From VRUE01 sp963708115 (GTDB taxonomy: Bacteria; Actinomycetota; Thermoleophilia; Solirubrobacterales; 70-9), in NCBI GenBank assembly GCA_963708115.1, contig CAVPRX010000001.1, positions 1,426,001-1,490,000 on the forward strand: a DNA stretch of 64,000 nucleotides, in the 5' to 3' direction. The notes below the pieces were generated by a model. It saw nothing but the letters and a program-made list of their open reading frames with translations. It had not been told where the DNA came from and ran no database searches. How positions within the stretch are numbered: the first letter of the stretch is position 1; the number at the start of each line of letters is the position of its first letter. The position numbers and the translations under genes were made by a program. Of this stretch, positions 38,563 through 49,906 are shown piece by piece.

Positions 38563-38611
38563 TGGCTTGCCGGAGAGGCGAAGCAAAGGCAGGGAGCAGG
38601 GCCGGGATGAT

Positions 38612-39229
38612 GTGAGCGGGCCGCGCAGAGGACGCGATCCAGCCCGCGAGAGGATCGCCGCCGCGATGGTGGAGATGGTCGCCGCCCACGGCTTTGCGGC
38701 GGTCGACATCGGAACGGTCTGCGCGCGGGCAGAGGTGAGCCGCGCCCACTTCGATCGCTGCTTTGCCGACCTGGAGGACTGCTTCCTCTCCCTCCACGAT
38801 GAGGCCATGGAGGATCTCTGCGGTCGGGTCGACACCGCCTGCAAGGGGCGCGAGGCCTGGCACGACCGGATCTGGGCGGCCGGGATGGCGGCGATGCGCT
38901 ACCTGCAGGAGGACTCCGCCCGGGCGCGTTTCCTCGTCGTCTCCGTCAACGGCGTCGGCGGCGGCGCCCAGTCGCGCCGCGACCGGATCGTGCGCCGGAT
39001 CGCCGACTTCCTCGACGGCGGCCGCGGCGAGGTCGAGGGGCGGCCGATGTCTCGCTGTACGGCCGAAATCGCCGCGGGCGCCGTCTACGGCACGATCCTC
39101 AGCAAAGTCGAATCGGGCTCGATCGAACGCGGCGAGGAGTTCCTCCCCGAGCTGATCTACCTGGCGACGATGCCCTACCTCGGCGCCCGCGCCGCCGAGG
39201 ACGAGCTGCTGGTCCAGCCGCTGCGGTAG
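38612..39229 (+). CDS. TetR/AcrR-family transcriptional regulator (3 of 4)
   Basis: About 205 residues from GTG 38612; a TTG at 38567 would add a basic leader of 15 residues and cannot be excluded. HTH: RERIAAAMVEMVAAHGFAAV ... VSRAHFDRCFADLEDCF. Its recognition helix (SRAHFDRCF) differs from the other three. Located between the two paralogous regulators and read in the same direction. Confidence 0.8.
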   Translation: MSGPRRGRDPARERIAAAMVEMVAAHGFAAVDIGTVCARAEVSRAHFDRCFADLEDCFLSLHDEAMEDLCGRVDTACKGREAWHDRIWAAGMAAMRYLQEDSARARFLVVSVNGVGGGAQSRRDRIVRRIADFLDGGRGEVEGRPMSRCTAEIAAGAVYGTILSKVESGSIERGEEFLPELIYLATMPYLGARAAEDELLVQPLR

Positions 39230-39268
39230 GCGCGCCGCAACCGCCCGCCTCTGGGGTATCGTCGGTCC

Positions 39269-39955
39269 GTGGCAAAGGGGAAGGCGAAAAGCGCAGACGA
39301 GGCTGAGGCGGCAGCCTCCTCGCCGCGACTGCCAGCCGGACGGCACGGTTTGCCGCGGGAGTTCATCGTCCAGAACCAGCGTGAGCGGATCGTCACGGCG
39401 CTGGTCGACACGGTCGCCGAGCGCGGCTACAACGCCACGACCGTCGCCAACATCACCAAGGCCGCGTCGGTCTCCCGGCGCACCTTCTACGAGCACTTCG
39501 ACGACAAGGAAGCCTGTTTCCTCGCCGCCTACGAGATGGTCGCCGACCACATCGCCGCCTCGATGCGAGCCGCGGGGGAGGCCTTTGAGGAGTGGCCGCA
39601 GAAGGTTCGCGCGGCGCTGGCGACGATGCTGCGTTTCCTCGCCGGCGAGCCCGAGCTGGCGCGCCTCTGCATGATCGAGCCGGTTGCCGCCGGCGGCAAG
39701 ATCGCCGCCCGCCACCGCGACTCGATGCAGGGCCTGGTCGAGATCCTCAAGGCGGGGCGGCCCGAGCACGGCGGCGAGCATCCGCTTCCCGAGGCGACCG
39801 AGGAGACGCTGGTCGGCGGCACCGTCTCGCTGGTCGTGCGCGAGATCAGCGCCGGCCGCACCGAGCAGCTCGAGTCGCTGCTTCCCGACTTGGTCGAGCT
39901 GACCCTGTCTCCCTACGTCGGTGCCGAAGAGGCCGAGCGCCTGGCCCGACAGTGA
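39269..39955 (+). CDS. TetR/AcrR-family transcriptional regulator (4 of 4)
   Basis: 228 residues from GTG 39269. After a 30-residue basic/acidic leader comes the HTH: RERIVTALVDTVAERGYNATTV ... VSRRTFYEHFDDKEACF. Close paralogue of the second regulator, including the LPYVGxEEAExxA-like C-terminal end (LSPYVGAEEAERLA versus LTPYVGEVEAARAA). The ligand domain suggests a lipophilic effector, but this is a family expectation only. Confidence 0.85.
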   Translation: MAKGKAKSADEAEAAASSPRLPAGRHGLPREFIVQNQRERIVTALVDTVAERGYNATTVANITKAASVSRRTFYEHFDDKEACFLAAYEMVADHIAASMRAAGEAFEEWPQKVRAALATMLRFLAGEPELARLCMIEPVAAGGKIAARHRDSMQGLVEILKAGRPEHGGEHPLPEATEETLVGGTVSLVVREISAGRTEQLESLLPDLVELTLSPYVGAEEAERLARQ

Positions 39956-39985
39956 TTTCCGGGTGGGCTGTGTTACTGTGTAACT

Positions 39986-40234
39986 GTGAACCACATGAAA
40001 AATATCACGGTCTCGGTTCCGGAGGATGTCTATCGGGCGGCACGGGTCCGCGCTGCTGAAGACGGGAGCTCGGTCAGCGCCCTGGTGACGCATTACCTGC
40101 GCTCGCTCGAGGAGCGCGAGTCTGAGTTCTCGCGGCTGGAGAGCCAGCAAGGCCAGGTTCTCGCAGAAATCGATCAGTTCCGAGGGGCTGACCGGCTCGA
40201 TCGCGACGAGCTCCACGGACGTGCGGTTCGCTGA
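39986..40234 (+). CDS. Ribbon-helix-helix antitoxin (VapB-like)
   Basis: 82 residues from GTG 39986 (ATG 39995 also possible). The ribbon-helix-helix core is KNITVSVPEDVYRAARVRAA ... SVSALVTHYL, followed by an acidic C-terminal tail that would wrap the toxin. It overlaps the PIN-domain gene by 14 bases, the classic antitoxin-first layout. A TGTTACTGTGTAACTG stretch just upstream contains GTTAC repeats that may be the operator. Confidence 0.75.
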   Translation: MNHMKNITVSVPEDVYRAARVRAAEDGSSVSALVTHYLRSLEERESEFSRLESQQGQVLAEIDQFRGADRLDRDELHGRAVR

Positions 40235-40634
40235 CACCAACATCCTCCTCTACGCGGTGTCTCGCGACCCGGGGGAGGCTCACAAGGCCGAGCTGGCTCG
40301 CGGGATTCTGGCCGAGCGCGACCTGGCGCTCTCGGTCCAGGTTCTGCAGGAGTTCTATGTTCAGGCGACGCGGGCGAGTCGCCCTGACCCGCTCAGCCAC
40401 GAGCAGACGGTGAAGCTGGTCGAGTCGTTTCTCCGCTTCCCCGTCACGGATATCACCACCCAGATGATGCTGGCGGCACTCGCCACTCGCCACCGCTTCC
40501 GGATCTCCTACTGGGACGCCGCGATCCTCGAGGCCGCGCGTGCTCTGGGCTGCGAGACCGTCCTCTCGGAGGGCCTGAGCGACGGGCAGGACTACGCGGG
40601 GGTGAGTGTGCAGAACCCGTTCCGTCCGGCCTGA
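40221..40634 (+). CDS. PIN-domain toxin (VapC-like ribonuclease)
   Basis: 137 residues from GTG 40221. The PIN acidic residues are visible: FADTNILLY (first Asp), LSVQVLQEFY (Glu) and ISYWDAAILEAA (Asp), then LSEGLSDGQDY. Typical VapC length. Mg-dependent RNA cleavage, held inactive by the upstream antitoxin. A chromosomal toxin-antitoxin pair between regulators and the polyamine transporter. Confidence 0.82.
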   Translation: MRFADTNILLYAVSRDPGEAHKAELARGILAERDLALSVQVLQEFYVQATRASRPDPLSHEQTVKLVESFLRFPVTDITTQMMLAALATRHRFRISYWDAAILEAARALGCETVLSEGLSDGQDYAGVSVQNPFRPA

Positions 40635-40644
40635 GCGACGACCT

Positions 40645-41493
40645 CTAAGGCACAGCCGTCGCCTCGGCCTCGATCTTGCCGCCGCCCCGGGCTGCGGCTG
40701 CGCCGCCCTCCTCGCGGGTGAGGCGGTGGGCCAGGTAGACGGGGATGATCGAGATCAGGACGACGATCACCGCGACCGCGTTGACGATCGGCAGTTGGTT
40801 GGGGCGGAAGAGGTTGCGGAAGATCCAGATCGGCAGCGTTTCTTCGCTGGCGCCGAGGGTGAACGTGGTGACGATGATCTCGTCGAAGGAGAGGGCGAAG
40901 GCGAGCAGGGCACCCGCGGCCAGCGCGGTTTTGAGGTTTGGCAGCGTTACGTAGCGGAAGGTTTGCCAGGCGTGAGCGCCGAGGTCGGCCGAAGCCTCCT
41001 CGAAGGAGACCGAGGCCCGTCGCAGGCGGGCGACGACGTTGTTGTAGACGACGACGATGCAGAAGGTGGCGTGGGCGACGATCACGGTGAAGAGGCTGAG
41101 TTCGACCCCCAGCACCTGGGTGAACGTGTTGTTGAGGGCGACGCCGGTGACGATCCCCGGCAGCGCGATCGGCAGGATGACCAGGAAGGAGATCGTCTCG
41201 CGGCCGAAGAAGCGGTGGCGGGCGACCGCCAGTGAGGCGAGCGTGCCGAGCACGATCGCGATCGCGGTCGCCGCGGCTCCCGCCTTCAGCGTGGTGACGA
41301 AGGCTTCGCGGGCGAATTCGTCTTCGATCGCCTTCGGGAACCAGTCGAGGGTGAGGCCCGGCGGTGGCCACTCGAGGATGTTGCTCGCGTTGAAGGCGTA
41401 GATCGCGACCACGATCAGGGGGACGTAGATGAAGGTGAGGCCAACCCCCACAGCGAGGCGTAGAAGCAGCGCCGATCGTCTCGAGAGCCGCAT
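40645..41493 (-). CDS. potC: Spermidine/putrescine ABC transporter permease (PotC-like)
   Basis: 282 residues, six membrane helices. The binding-protein-dependent transport motif is visible as EASADLGAHAWQTFRYVTLP. Last gene of a four-gene unit read leftwards. It starts 2 bases after the PotB-like stop. It carries an Ala/Gly-rich cytoplasmic tail. Confidence 0.87.
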   Translation of the reverse strand: MRLSRRSALLLRLAVGVGLTFIYVPLIVVAIYAFNASNILEWPPPGLTLDWFPKAIEDEFAREAFVTTLKAGAAATAIAIVLGTLASLAVARHRFFGRETISFLVILPIALPGIVTGVALNNTFTQVLGVELSLFTVIVAHATFCIVVVYNNVVARLRRASVSFEEASADLGAHAWQTFRYVTLPNLKTALAAGALLAFALSFDEIIVTTFTLGASEETLPIWIFRNLFRPNQLPIVNAVAVIVVLISIIPVYLAHRLTREEGGAAAARGGGKIEAEATAVP

Positions 41494-41495
41494 GG

Positions 41496-42383
41496 CTAGA
41501 TGTGCTCGAAGGCGCCCAGCTTCCGGGCGACCAGCAGGTAGGCGATCATGACGACGATCGGGACCAAGGCGAGCGCCGAGGCCAGCGGCAGGTTGGTGAC
41601 GAAGTTGTTGAAGACGACGGTGCCGATGAACTGGCTGTTGGAGACGAGCCTGGGCGTGATGAAGTCACCCAGGGTCAGCGAGAAGGTGAAGATCGACCCC
41701 GCGACGACGGCCGGGAAGACCAGCGGCAGGATCACCCGGCGGAAGGTCGTGAAGGGCGAGGCGCCGAGGTCCTCGGAGGCGCTGATCAGCGAGTTCGGGA
41801 TGCGCTCCAGCCCTGCGTAGATAGGCAGGATCATGTAGGGCAGCCAGAGGTAGCTCATCACCAGCCAGACCGCGGTGAGGCCGAAGCCTGGCCCGTGCAG
41901 ACCGAACGGCTCCAGCGCCCAGTTGACGATCCCCCCGCTGGACAGCATCGTCCGCCAGGCGTAGACCTTGACCAGGTAGCTCGACCAGAGCGGCAGCAGC
42001 ACGGCGACGATCAGGATCGCCTTGCCGCGCCGGCTCGCGACCTTTGCCATGTAGAAAGCGATCGGGAAGGCGAGAATCGCGTCGGTTACGGTCACCAACG
42101 CCGCGATGCGGACGGTTCGCCAGATGACGTCGCGGTAGACGGGTTCGTTGAAGAGGGTTTCGAAGTTTTCGAGGCTGAGACTCTGGTTGAGCTCGCCGCT
42201 GAGTGGGCTGACGGTCCAGAACGCGGCAACTAGTAGAACCGCGAGGGACCCGAGGTAGCCGATGACCAGCCAACCGACCGGCCCCGCGAGCAGCGCCCCG
42301 GCCTGGAGGCGGGGGCGGCCATGGAAAAGGCCGGCGAGCCTGTGGCCCACCGACCTCCTCTCCACGGCCGTCCCAGCCTCCAT
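41496..42383 (-). CDS. potB: Spermidine/putrescine ABC transporter permease (PotB-like)
   Basis: 295 residues, about six membrane helices. The conserved coupling motif is ASEDLGASPFTTFRRVILP, and PLWSSYLVKVYAWRTML is characteristic of PotB/PotH. It lies 17 bases after the binding-protein stop and just before potC; all four genes are on the same strand. Confidence 0.87.
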   Translation of the reverse strand: MEAGTAVERRSVGHRLAGLFHGRPRLQAGALLAGPVGWLVIGYLGSLAVLLVAAFWTVSPLSGELNQSLSLENFETLFNEPVYRDVIWRTVRIAALVTVTDAILAFPIAFYMAKVASRRGKAILIVAVLLPLWSSYLVKVYAWRTMLSSGGIVNWALEPFGLHGPGFGLTAVWLVMSYLWLPYMILPIYAGLERIPNSLISASEDLGASPFTTFRRVILPLVFPAVVAGSIFTFSLTLGDFITPRLVSNSQFIGTVVFNNFVTNLPLASALALVPIVVMIAYLLVARKLGAFEHI

Positions 42384-42400
42384 CGCTCAGGGTCCGCCGC

Positions 42401-43588
42401 TCAGCCTTTGATCGCGGTCCAGGCGTTGAGCCAGTCGTTGTAGTCCTTGCAGTCGCTGGACCCGTTGCCGCAGTCGGCGACCGGGGTTTCCCAGAAGTAG
42501 ACGCGCTTCCAGAAAGCCGGGTTTTCGGTGTGGTATTTGGTGCAGAAGTCCTTCTCCGCGGTGTGTTCGCAGGCGAGGCTCTGCGAGGGTGCCTCGCCGA
42601 AGAATTCAGCCACTTCAGCGTTGACCTGCGGCGAGACGATCCAGTCCATCCACATGTACATGCAGTTGGGATGTTTCGCCTGCGAGCTGATCATCCAGGT
42701 GTCCGACCACCCGGTAGCCCCCTCCTTGGGCAGGAAGCCCTGGCTGGCCGGGCTCGCCGCCACCGGCTTGCCTTCGCCCGTCAGTTCGAAGTACTGGTAC
42801 TGCCAGGTGGTGCCGACCTCGACGTCTTCGTTGGCGAAAGCCGAGATCTGCTTGGCCGCTTCCGACCAGTATTCGCCGACGTTGGGGCGTTGTTCCTTGA
42901 GCAGGTCGACTGCCGCTTCGAACTGTTCTTCGTTCAGCTCGTAGGGGTTTTCGATTCCCAGGTCCGGCTGGTGCATCTTCAAGTAGACCGACGCGTCGGC
43001 GATGTAGATCGGGTCGTCGTAGGCGCTGATCTTGCCCTTGTATTTCGCCGCCTTCTTCGGATCCAGCATCACGTCCCAGGAGGTGGGCGTCGGCCTGACG
43101 TCGTTGGTGTTCCACATCAGCAGGTTCGCCCCACGGCCGTGCGGAATGCCGTAGTGGACGCCGTCGAAGGTGTTGTAGGGCTGATCTTTCAGTTCGCTGA
43201 AGATCGTCTTGTAGTTGGGGACGAGGCTGACGTTGACCGGATCGACGTCGCCGCCTTCGACCAGCCGCGCCGAGGCGTTGCCAGACGCCGAGACGCCGTC
43301 GTACTGGCCGGTGCGCATCAGCTGCACCATTTCATCCGACGTTCCGGCGATTTTGTCGCTGACCTTGCAGCCGGTCTTCTGTTCAAACGGCTTGGTCCAT
43401 TCGGGTTCGACGTAGCCGGCCCAGGAGATCAGGCTGAGCGAGCCCTCCCCCTTGCCGACCTTGGTCAGTTCCTGACCGGTCGAGCTGTCGTTGCTGCTGC
43501 CGCAACCGGCAATCAGCAACATGAAGGCGAGCAGGCCGGCGATGACGAACCACGCGGCCCGTGCTGGATGTGCGTCCTGAGTCCTCAC
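42401..43588 (-). CDS. potD: Polyamine ABC transporter substrate-binding lipoprotein (PotD-like)
   Basis: 395 residues. Lipoprotein signal with the lipobox LLIAGCGSS at about residue 30. The core is PotD/PotF-like: LISWAGYVEPEWTKPFEQKTG, GVSASGNASARL, YGIPHGRGANLLMWN, PTSWDVMLDPK. The start overlaps the ATPase stop by 4 bases (ATGA), so both are translated together. Binds spermidine/putrescine or a related cation outside the membrane. The Cys pairs near the C-terminus (VADCGNGSSDCKDY) are unusual for the family. Confidence 0.87.
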   Translation of the reverse strand: MRTQDAHPARAAWFVIAGLLAFMLLIAGCGSSNDSSTGQELTKVGKGEGSLSLISWAGYVEPEWTKPFEQKTGCKVSDKIAGTSDEMVQLMRTGQYDGVSASGNASARLVEGGDVDPVNVSLVPNYKTIFSELKDQPYNTFDGVHYGIPHGRGANLLMWNTNDVRPTPTSWDVMLDPKKAAKYKGKISAYDDPIYIADASVYLKMHQPDLGIENPYELNEEQFEAAVDLLKEQRPNVGEYWSEAAKQISAFANEDVEVGTTWQYQYFELTGEGKPVAASPASQGFLPKEGATGWSDTWMISSQAKHPNCMYMWMDWIVSPQVNAEVAEFFGEAPSQSLACEHTAEKDFCTKYHTENPAFWKRVYFWETPVADCGNGSSDCKDYNDWLNAWTAIKG

Positions 43589-44621
43589 GGTGGATCCTCC
43601 TCTGTTTTCGATTTGCCTCGGACAGCGACCGTGTGCTCCGGACGCCAGCCCACCAGCACCTCCGTACCCTGCTCGGCGGGCCCATCAACCGATGCGCCCT
43701 CCACGTTCTGACGTACGAGTTGAAGCTCTCCGCCGGCCTCGAGGGCAACCGTGTAGCGGGTCACCATCCCCGCGTAGGCGACCTCGGCGATACGTCCGCG
43801 TTCGGTCCGCAGCCCATTCGGCGTTTTCGCCGGGTCGAGCAGCTGAATCTTCTCCGGGCGGATCGTGAAGCGATCCCCTTCGCGCTCGAGCAGGTTGGAG
43901 ACACCGACGAAGCCGGCGACGAACTCGGTTTGGGGCTGCTCGTAGAGCTCGACCGGCGAGCTGACCTGCTCGATCCGGCCCTCGTTGAAGACGGCGATCC
44001 GGTTGCTCATCGTCAGCGCCTCGTCCTGGTCGTGGGTGACGTAGACGAAGGTGATGCCGACGTCGCCCTGGATCGTCTTCAGCTCGCTCTGCATCTGCTC
44101 GCGCAGCTTCAGGTCGAGCGCGCCCAGCGGCTCATCGAGCAGCAGGACCTGGGGCCGGTTGACGATCGCCCGGGCCAGGGCGACGCGCTGGCGCTGGCCG
44201 CCGGAGAGCTCGGCCGGCCTGCGCTCGCCGTAGCCGGGCAGGCGGACCATCTCCAGCGCCTCGTCGCGCCGTCGCGCCCGCTCCGCCTTGGCGACGCCGG
44301 CGATGCGCAGCCCGTAGGCGACGTTCTCGCCGACCGTCATATGGGGAAACAGCGCGTAGTCCTGAAAGACCGTGTTGACCGCTCGGTCGTACGGGGGGAC
44401 CCCGCTCATGTCCCGCCCGGCCAACTCGATCGTGCCGCTGCTCTGATCCTCGAAGCCGGCGATCATCCGCAGCGTCGTCGTCTTGCCCGAGCCTGAAGGG
44501 CCAAGCAGGGTGAAGAACTCGCCGGCCTCGATCTCCAGGTCGATGCCCGCAACCGCCCGAACCTCGCCGTAGTGCTTGGTGAGGCTAACCAGGCGGATGT
44601 CAGGTGGAGTAGCTACACCAT
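43585..44621 (-). CDS. potA: Polyamine ABC transporter ATPase (PotA-like), start region probably frameshifted
   Basis: About 345 residues. Walker A is GPSGSGKTTTLRMIAGFED, the signature is LSGGQRQRVALARA, and Walker B is VLLLDEPLGALD. The C-terminal TOBE domain ends near 43600 (TEVLVGWRPEHTVAV). An ATG at 44466 would remove the Walker A, so the true start is upstream. In the correct frame there is a TAA at 44626-44628 and no ordinary start codon. The ATG at 44621 is one base out of frame (ATG GTG TAG), which a one-base correction near 44612-44618 would repair. The start is therefore inferred. Confidence 0.78.
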
Positions 44622-44657
44622 GACGTTATCCGAGTAGTTCAGGAGGTCAAGGACAAA

Positions 44658-44685
44658 GCCGCCCCGGCCAGTTGGCCGAGGCGGC
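44658..44685 (-). terminator. Intrinsic terminator of the NlpC/P60-like gene
   Basis: Stem GCCGCC-C-CGGCCA / TGGCCG-A-GGCGGC with a 2-base loop; on the minus strand it is followed by TTTGTCC. It lies 36 bases past the stop of the gene at 44721. Confidence 0.75.
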
Positions 44686-44720
44686 GTACGGGACACCCCT
44701 GCCCCGAAGTGTTTCTAATC

Positions 44721-45281
44721 TCAGAAGCCGGCTGGGTGGCGGGCTATGTAGCCGACGTTGTCACGCAGGTCTTCGTGCCAGCGTGGGCCGGTGCCTTGGG
44801 AGTCTGAGTCGCCGGAGGTGTCCCAGCGGTAGCCGGCGATCACCGCGTAGGCGTGGCCGGAGTTGGCGTAGACCGTGATCCAGCGCCCTTCGCCTTCCAG
44901 GCCCCAGTTCTCCATCGGGCCTGAGGGAAGCGGGCTTTCGAGGAATTCTCCGCCGTGCAGGGCGTAGCTGACCGAGCCCGAGCAGTCATAGCCGCGATCC
45001 CACCAGCGGCCGTGGCCACCGCCCCAGATGTAGGGCTTGGTGCGGATCCGGTTGGCGGCCGCGATGACGGCCTTGATCCGGGCGGGAGCCGCTTTCGGCG
45101 GGATCAGCATGCCGTTCGGCAGCAGTCGCGCTTTCGGCGTGGGAGTGCAAATATCGACTTCGGCAGCGGTCAAGCCGCCACCACCACAGTTGGCGCTGGC
45201 GCCTGAGGGTACGAGGGCGAGGACCACCAGCGCCGCAATTGCGACCAACCCCGCCTTGAGCTTTGAACTGTTCTTAGGCAA
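44721..45281 (-). CDS. Secreted NlpC/P60-like peptidoglycan hydrolase
   Basis: 186 residues from TTG 45281 (AAGGAG 6-7 bases upstream). A signal peptide (1-31, VPSGASANC) leads to a small domain, then the catalytic core: YIWGGGHGRWWDRGYDCSGS (Cys nucleophile), and SGHAYAVIAG carrying the His. The overall length suits a minimal NlpC/P60-type enzyme cutting cell-wall peptides. Its leader is a c-di-AMP riboswitch, as is common for wall hydrolases in Actinobacteria. Confidence 0.8.
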   Translation of the reverse strand: MPKNSSKLKAGLVAIAALVVLALVPSGASANCGGGGLTAAEVDICTPTPKARLLPNGMLIPPKAAPARIKAVIAAANRIRTKPYIWGGGHGRWWDRGYDCSGSVSYALHGGEFLESPLPSGPMENWGLEGEGRWITVYANSGHAYAVIAGYRWDTSGDSDSQGTGPRWHEDLRDNVGYIARHPAGF

Positions 45282-45297
45282 ACCGATCTCCTTCGTC

Positions 45298-45428
45298 GGC
45301 CTACGGGGTTAGCTGTCGGGCTGGCGCTGATAGGAGCCTGCGCCCCCGTCCTATGTCGGACGGGTTAGCCCCGAAAACGTGGTTCCCCCGCTCCCGCGTC
45401 GCCAGGTGGCTTGCGGGACTCGGCGTTT
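45298..45428 (-). promoter_or_regulatory. ydaO/yuaA-type (cyclic di-AMP) riboswitch
   Basis: On the minus strand: CGCCGAGTCCCGC, GAGCGGGGGAACCA, TTTCGGGGCTAACCCG and finally CCCGACAGCTAACCCCGTAG with GGC. These match the conserved blocks of the ydaO aptamer in order. The ribosome site of the hydrolase follows at once (AAGGAG). High c-di-AMP would turn the gene off, as known for this class. Confidence 0.88.
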
Positions 45429-45561
45429 CGGTTGTTCGGAACGGCGGGCAGTGTAGCCGATCGTCCCGGCGGATGCTCATAGAAAACAAACATTTTGTGG
45501 CCCTTCGCACATTCATCCCGAATTCCTCTCGACGGGCCGGCTGTTAGCTTGCAGCCCTGGG

Positions 45562-46365
45562 ATGGAACTTTCAGGTCGCACAACCCTGCTCACCGGCGCC
45601 ACCGGAGGCCTCGGCCGCGCGATGGCGGCGGCGCTGGCCGCAAAGGGCGCCAGGGTGGTTCTCAGCGGGCGCAGCGCGGAGGCGCTGGAAGCGCTCGCGG
45701 CGGAACTGCCGGGGGAGGGACATACGGTGCTTTCGGCCGATCTGGCGGAGCCAGGCGCTGCCGAGCAGCTGGCTGCCGATGCCGGGGAGGTCGACGTCCT
45801 GGTCGCCAACGCCGGCCTTCCGGGGATGGGCCTGCTCACGGATTTAACTTCCGAGCAGCTGACGCGAGCGCTACGCGTCAACCTCGAGGCGCCGATGCTG
45901 ATAGCGAGAGCGCTCTGCCCGTCGATGGTGGAGCGCGGCAGCGGCCACCTCGTCTTCGTCTCCTCGCTCTCGGGCAAGGTCGCCAGCCCGCGCAGCTCGA
46001 TCTACAACGCGACCAAGTTCGGCCTGCGCGGCTTCGCGTTCGGCCTGCGCACCGATCTGGGCCCGCAGGGGATCGGAGTGTCGGTCGTCTCGCCGGGCTT
46101 CGTCCGCGAGGCGGGCATGTTTGCCGAGACCGGCGCCAAGCCACCACCCGGGATGGGAACCACGACCCCGGACAAGGTGGCCGCCGCGACGGTCAAGGCG
46201 ATTGAGCGGAACAAGCTCGAGGCGGTGGTCGCGCCGCTGCAGCTCCGCGCCATGTCCCACTTCGCCCTCGCCACCCCATCCATCTCAGATCGCGCCCAGA
46301 GCGGCTCAGCTGGCCAGAAAGCAGCAAAAGCCGTAGAAGACGGCCATCCGCCCGACAAGCGCTAG
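45562..46365 (+). CDS. Short-chain dehydrogenase/reductase
   Basis: 267 residues. Cofactor motif LLTGATGGLGRAMA, DLVANAG-type VLVANAGLPG, catalytic Ser in VFVSSLSGK, YNATKFG (Tyr, Lys) and SPGFVREAGMF. The C-terminal tail (about 230-267) is variable. Substrate unknown. It lies 280 bases from the divergent hydrolase start, and 35 bases before the aconitase start in the same direction. Confidence 0.8.
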   Translation: MELSGRTTLLTGATGGLGRAMAAALAAKGARVVLSGRSAEALEALAAELPGEGHTVLSADLAEPGAAEQLAADAGEVDVLVANAGLPGMGLLTDLTSEQLTRALRVNLEAPMLIARALCPSMVERGSGHLVFVSSLSGKVASPRSSIYNATKFGLRGFAFGLRTDLGPQGIGVSVVSPGFVREAGMFAETGAKPPPGMGTTTPDKVAAATVKAIERNKLEAVVAPLQLRAMSHFALATPSISDRAQSGSAGQKAAKAVEDGHPPDKR

Positions 46366-46400
46366 CCAGCGGCCCTGCACCGTTTGCCTAGGATGAAGTC

Positions 46401-49238
<2,838 letters not shown>

Positions 49239-49465
49239 ATAGCAGCGCTATTCAGGCGACTGAGGACGCCGCATCGCGCCGCCCCGCCGCCGTCTGAAGC
49301 CGCAAGGCGGCGCAGGAGGGTCGCGGGAGGCAGGGGGTCCGCGCGACCCTCACTGCACCTATGCGTCGGTAGCCAGGGAGGGATGCCGACGCGCTCTGTT
49401 CACTCGAACGGGACTGTTCGAGACGAACAGTCACTGTCTAGCTATAGCGCCTGCAAGCGCTGAGG

Positions 49466-49822
49466 TCAAGGCATCTTGAGCGGATCTACGGGATTTTCCC
49501 CGACTTTTTGCGGAGAATCCCGGATGCCCCACCCACGCCTCTCAATCAATTCGATCCCGATCACACTGCCCACCGGGCCGACCGGAGTGAGGGTCGCGGC
49601 GAGCAGCGTGTAGGGGGCCTCGCGCCTGACACAGGCGATCCAGATGACGATGCACAGCGCTATGAACCCCAACCCGTGCGCCCAGCCAAAGATCATCGTC
49701 TCGGTTTCGAACCCCGGCACAAGCCAAAAAACGATCAGCGCCGTAAAGATCGCCAGCTCCACATAAGAGAGCACCTTGACGCGAGCAAACAGCTTTCCGG
49801 GGACGGGCTTTCTCATGCGCAT
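49466..49822 (-). CDS. DUF3817 membrane protein
   Basis: 118 residues with three membrane segments: SYVELAIFTALIVFWLVPGF, GWAHGLGFIALCIVIWIACV and TLLAATLTPVGPVGSVIGIE. The pattern of E in the first helix, W-HG-GF and the PVGPVG loop corresponds to DUF3817. Function unknown. Located downstream of the 2-oxoglutarate dehydrogenase gene, with hairpin AH5 between. Confidence 0.75.
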   Translation of the reverse strand: MRMRKPVPGKLFARVKVLSYVELAIFTALIVFWLVPGFETETMIFGWAHGLGFIALCIVIWIACVRREAPYTLLAATLTPVGPVGSVIGIELIERRGWGIRDSPQKVGENPVDPLKMP

Positions 49823-49836
49823 CTCGCGCGGGTGGC

Positions 49837-49890
49837 GGAGGGGAGGGGGGTGTTCGGACGGGTGAGTCCGCTAACACCCCCCTCCCCTCC
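49837..49890. repeat. Armed hairpin AH5
   Basis: 18-bp perfect G-rich arms (49837-49854, 49873-49890) with outer GCGCGGGT/ACCCGCGC (49826-49833, 49897-49904) and an 18-base loop with its own CGGAC/GTCCG. It follows the kgd stop at 49907, so it may also serve as terminator. The flank GACAGGACCCGCG recurs beside AH6. Confidence 0.85.
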
Positions 49891-49906
49891 GACAGGACCC
49901 GCGCGC

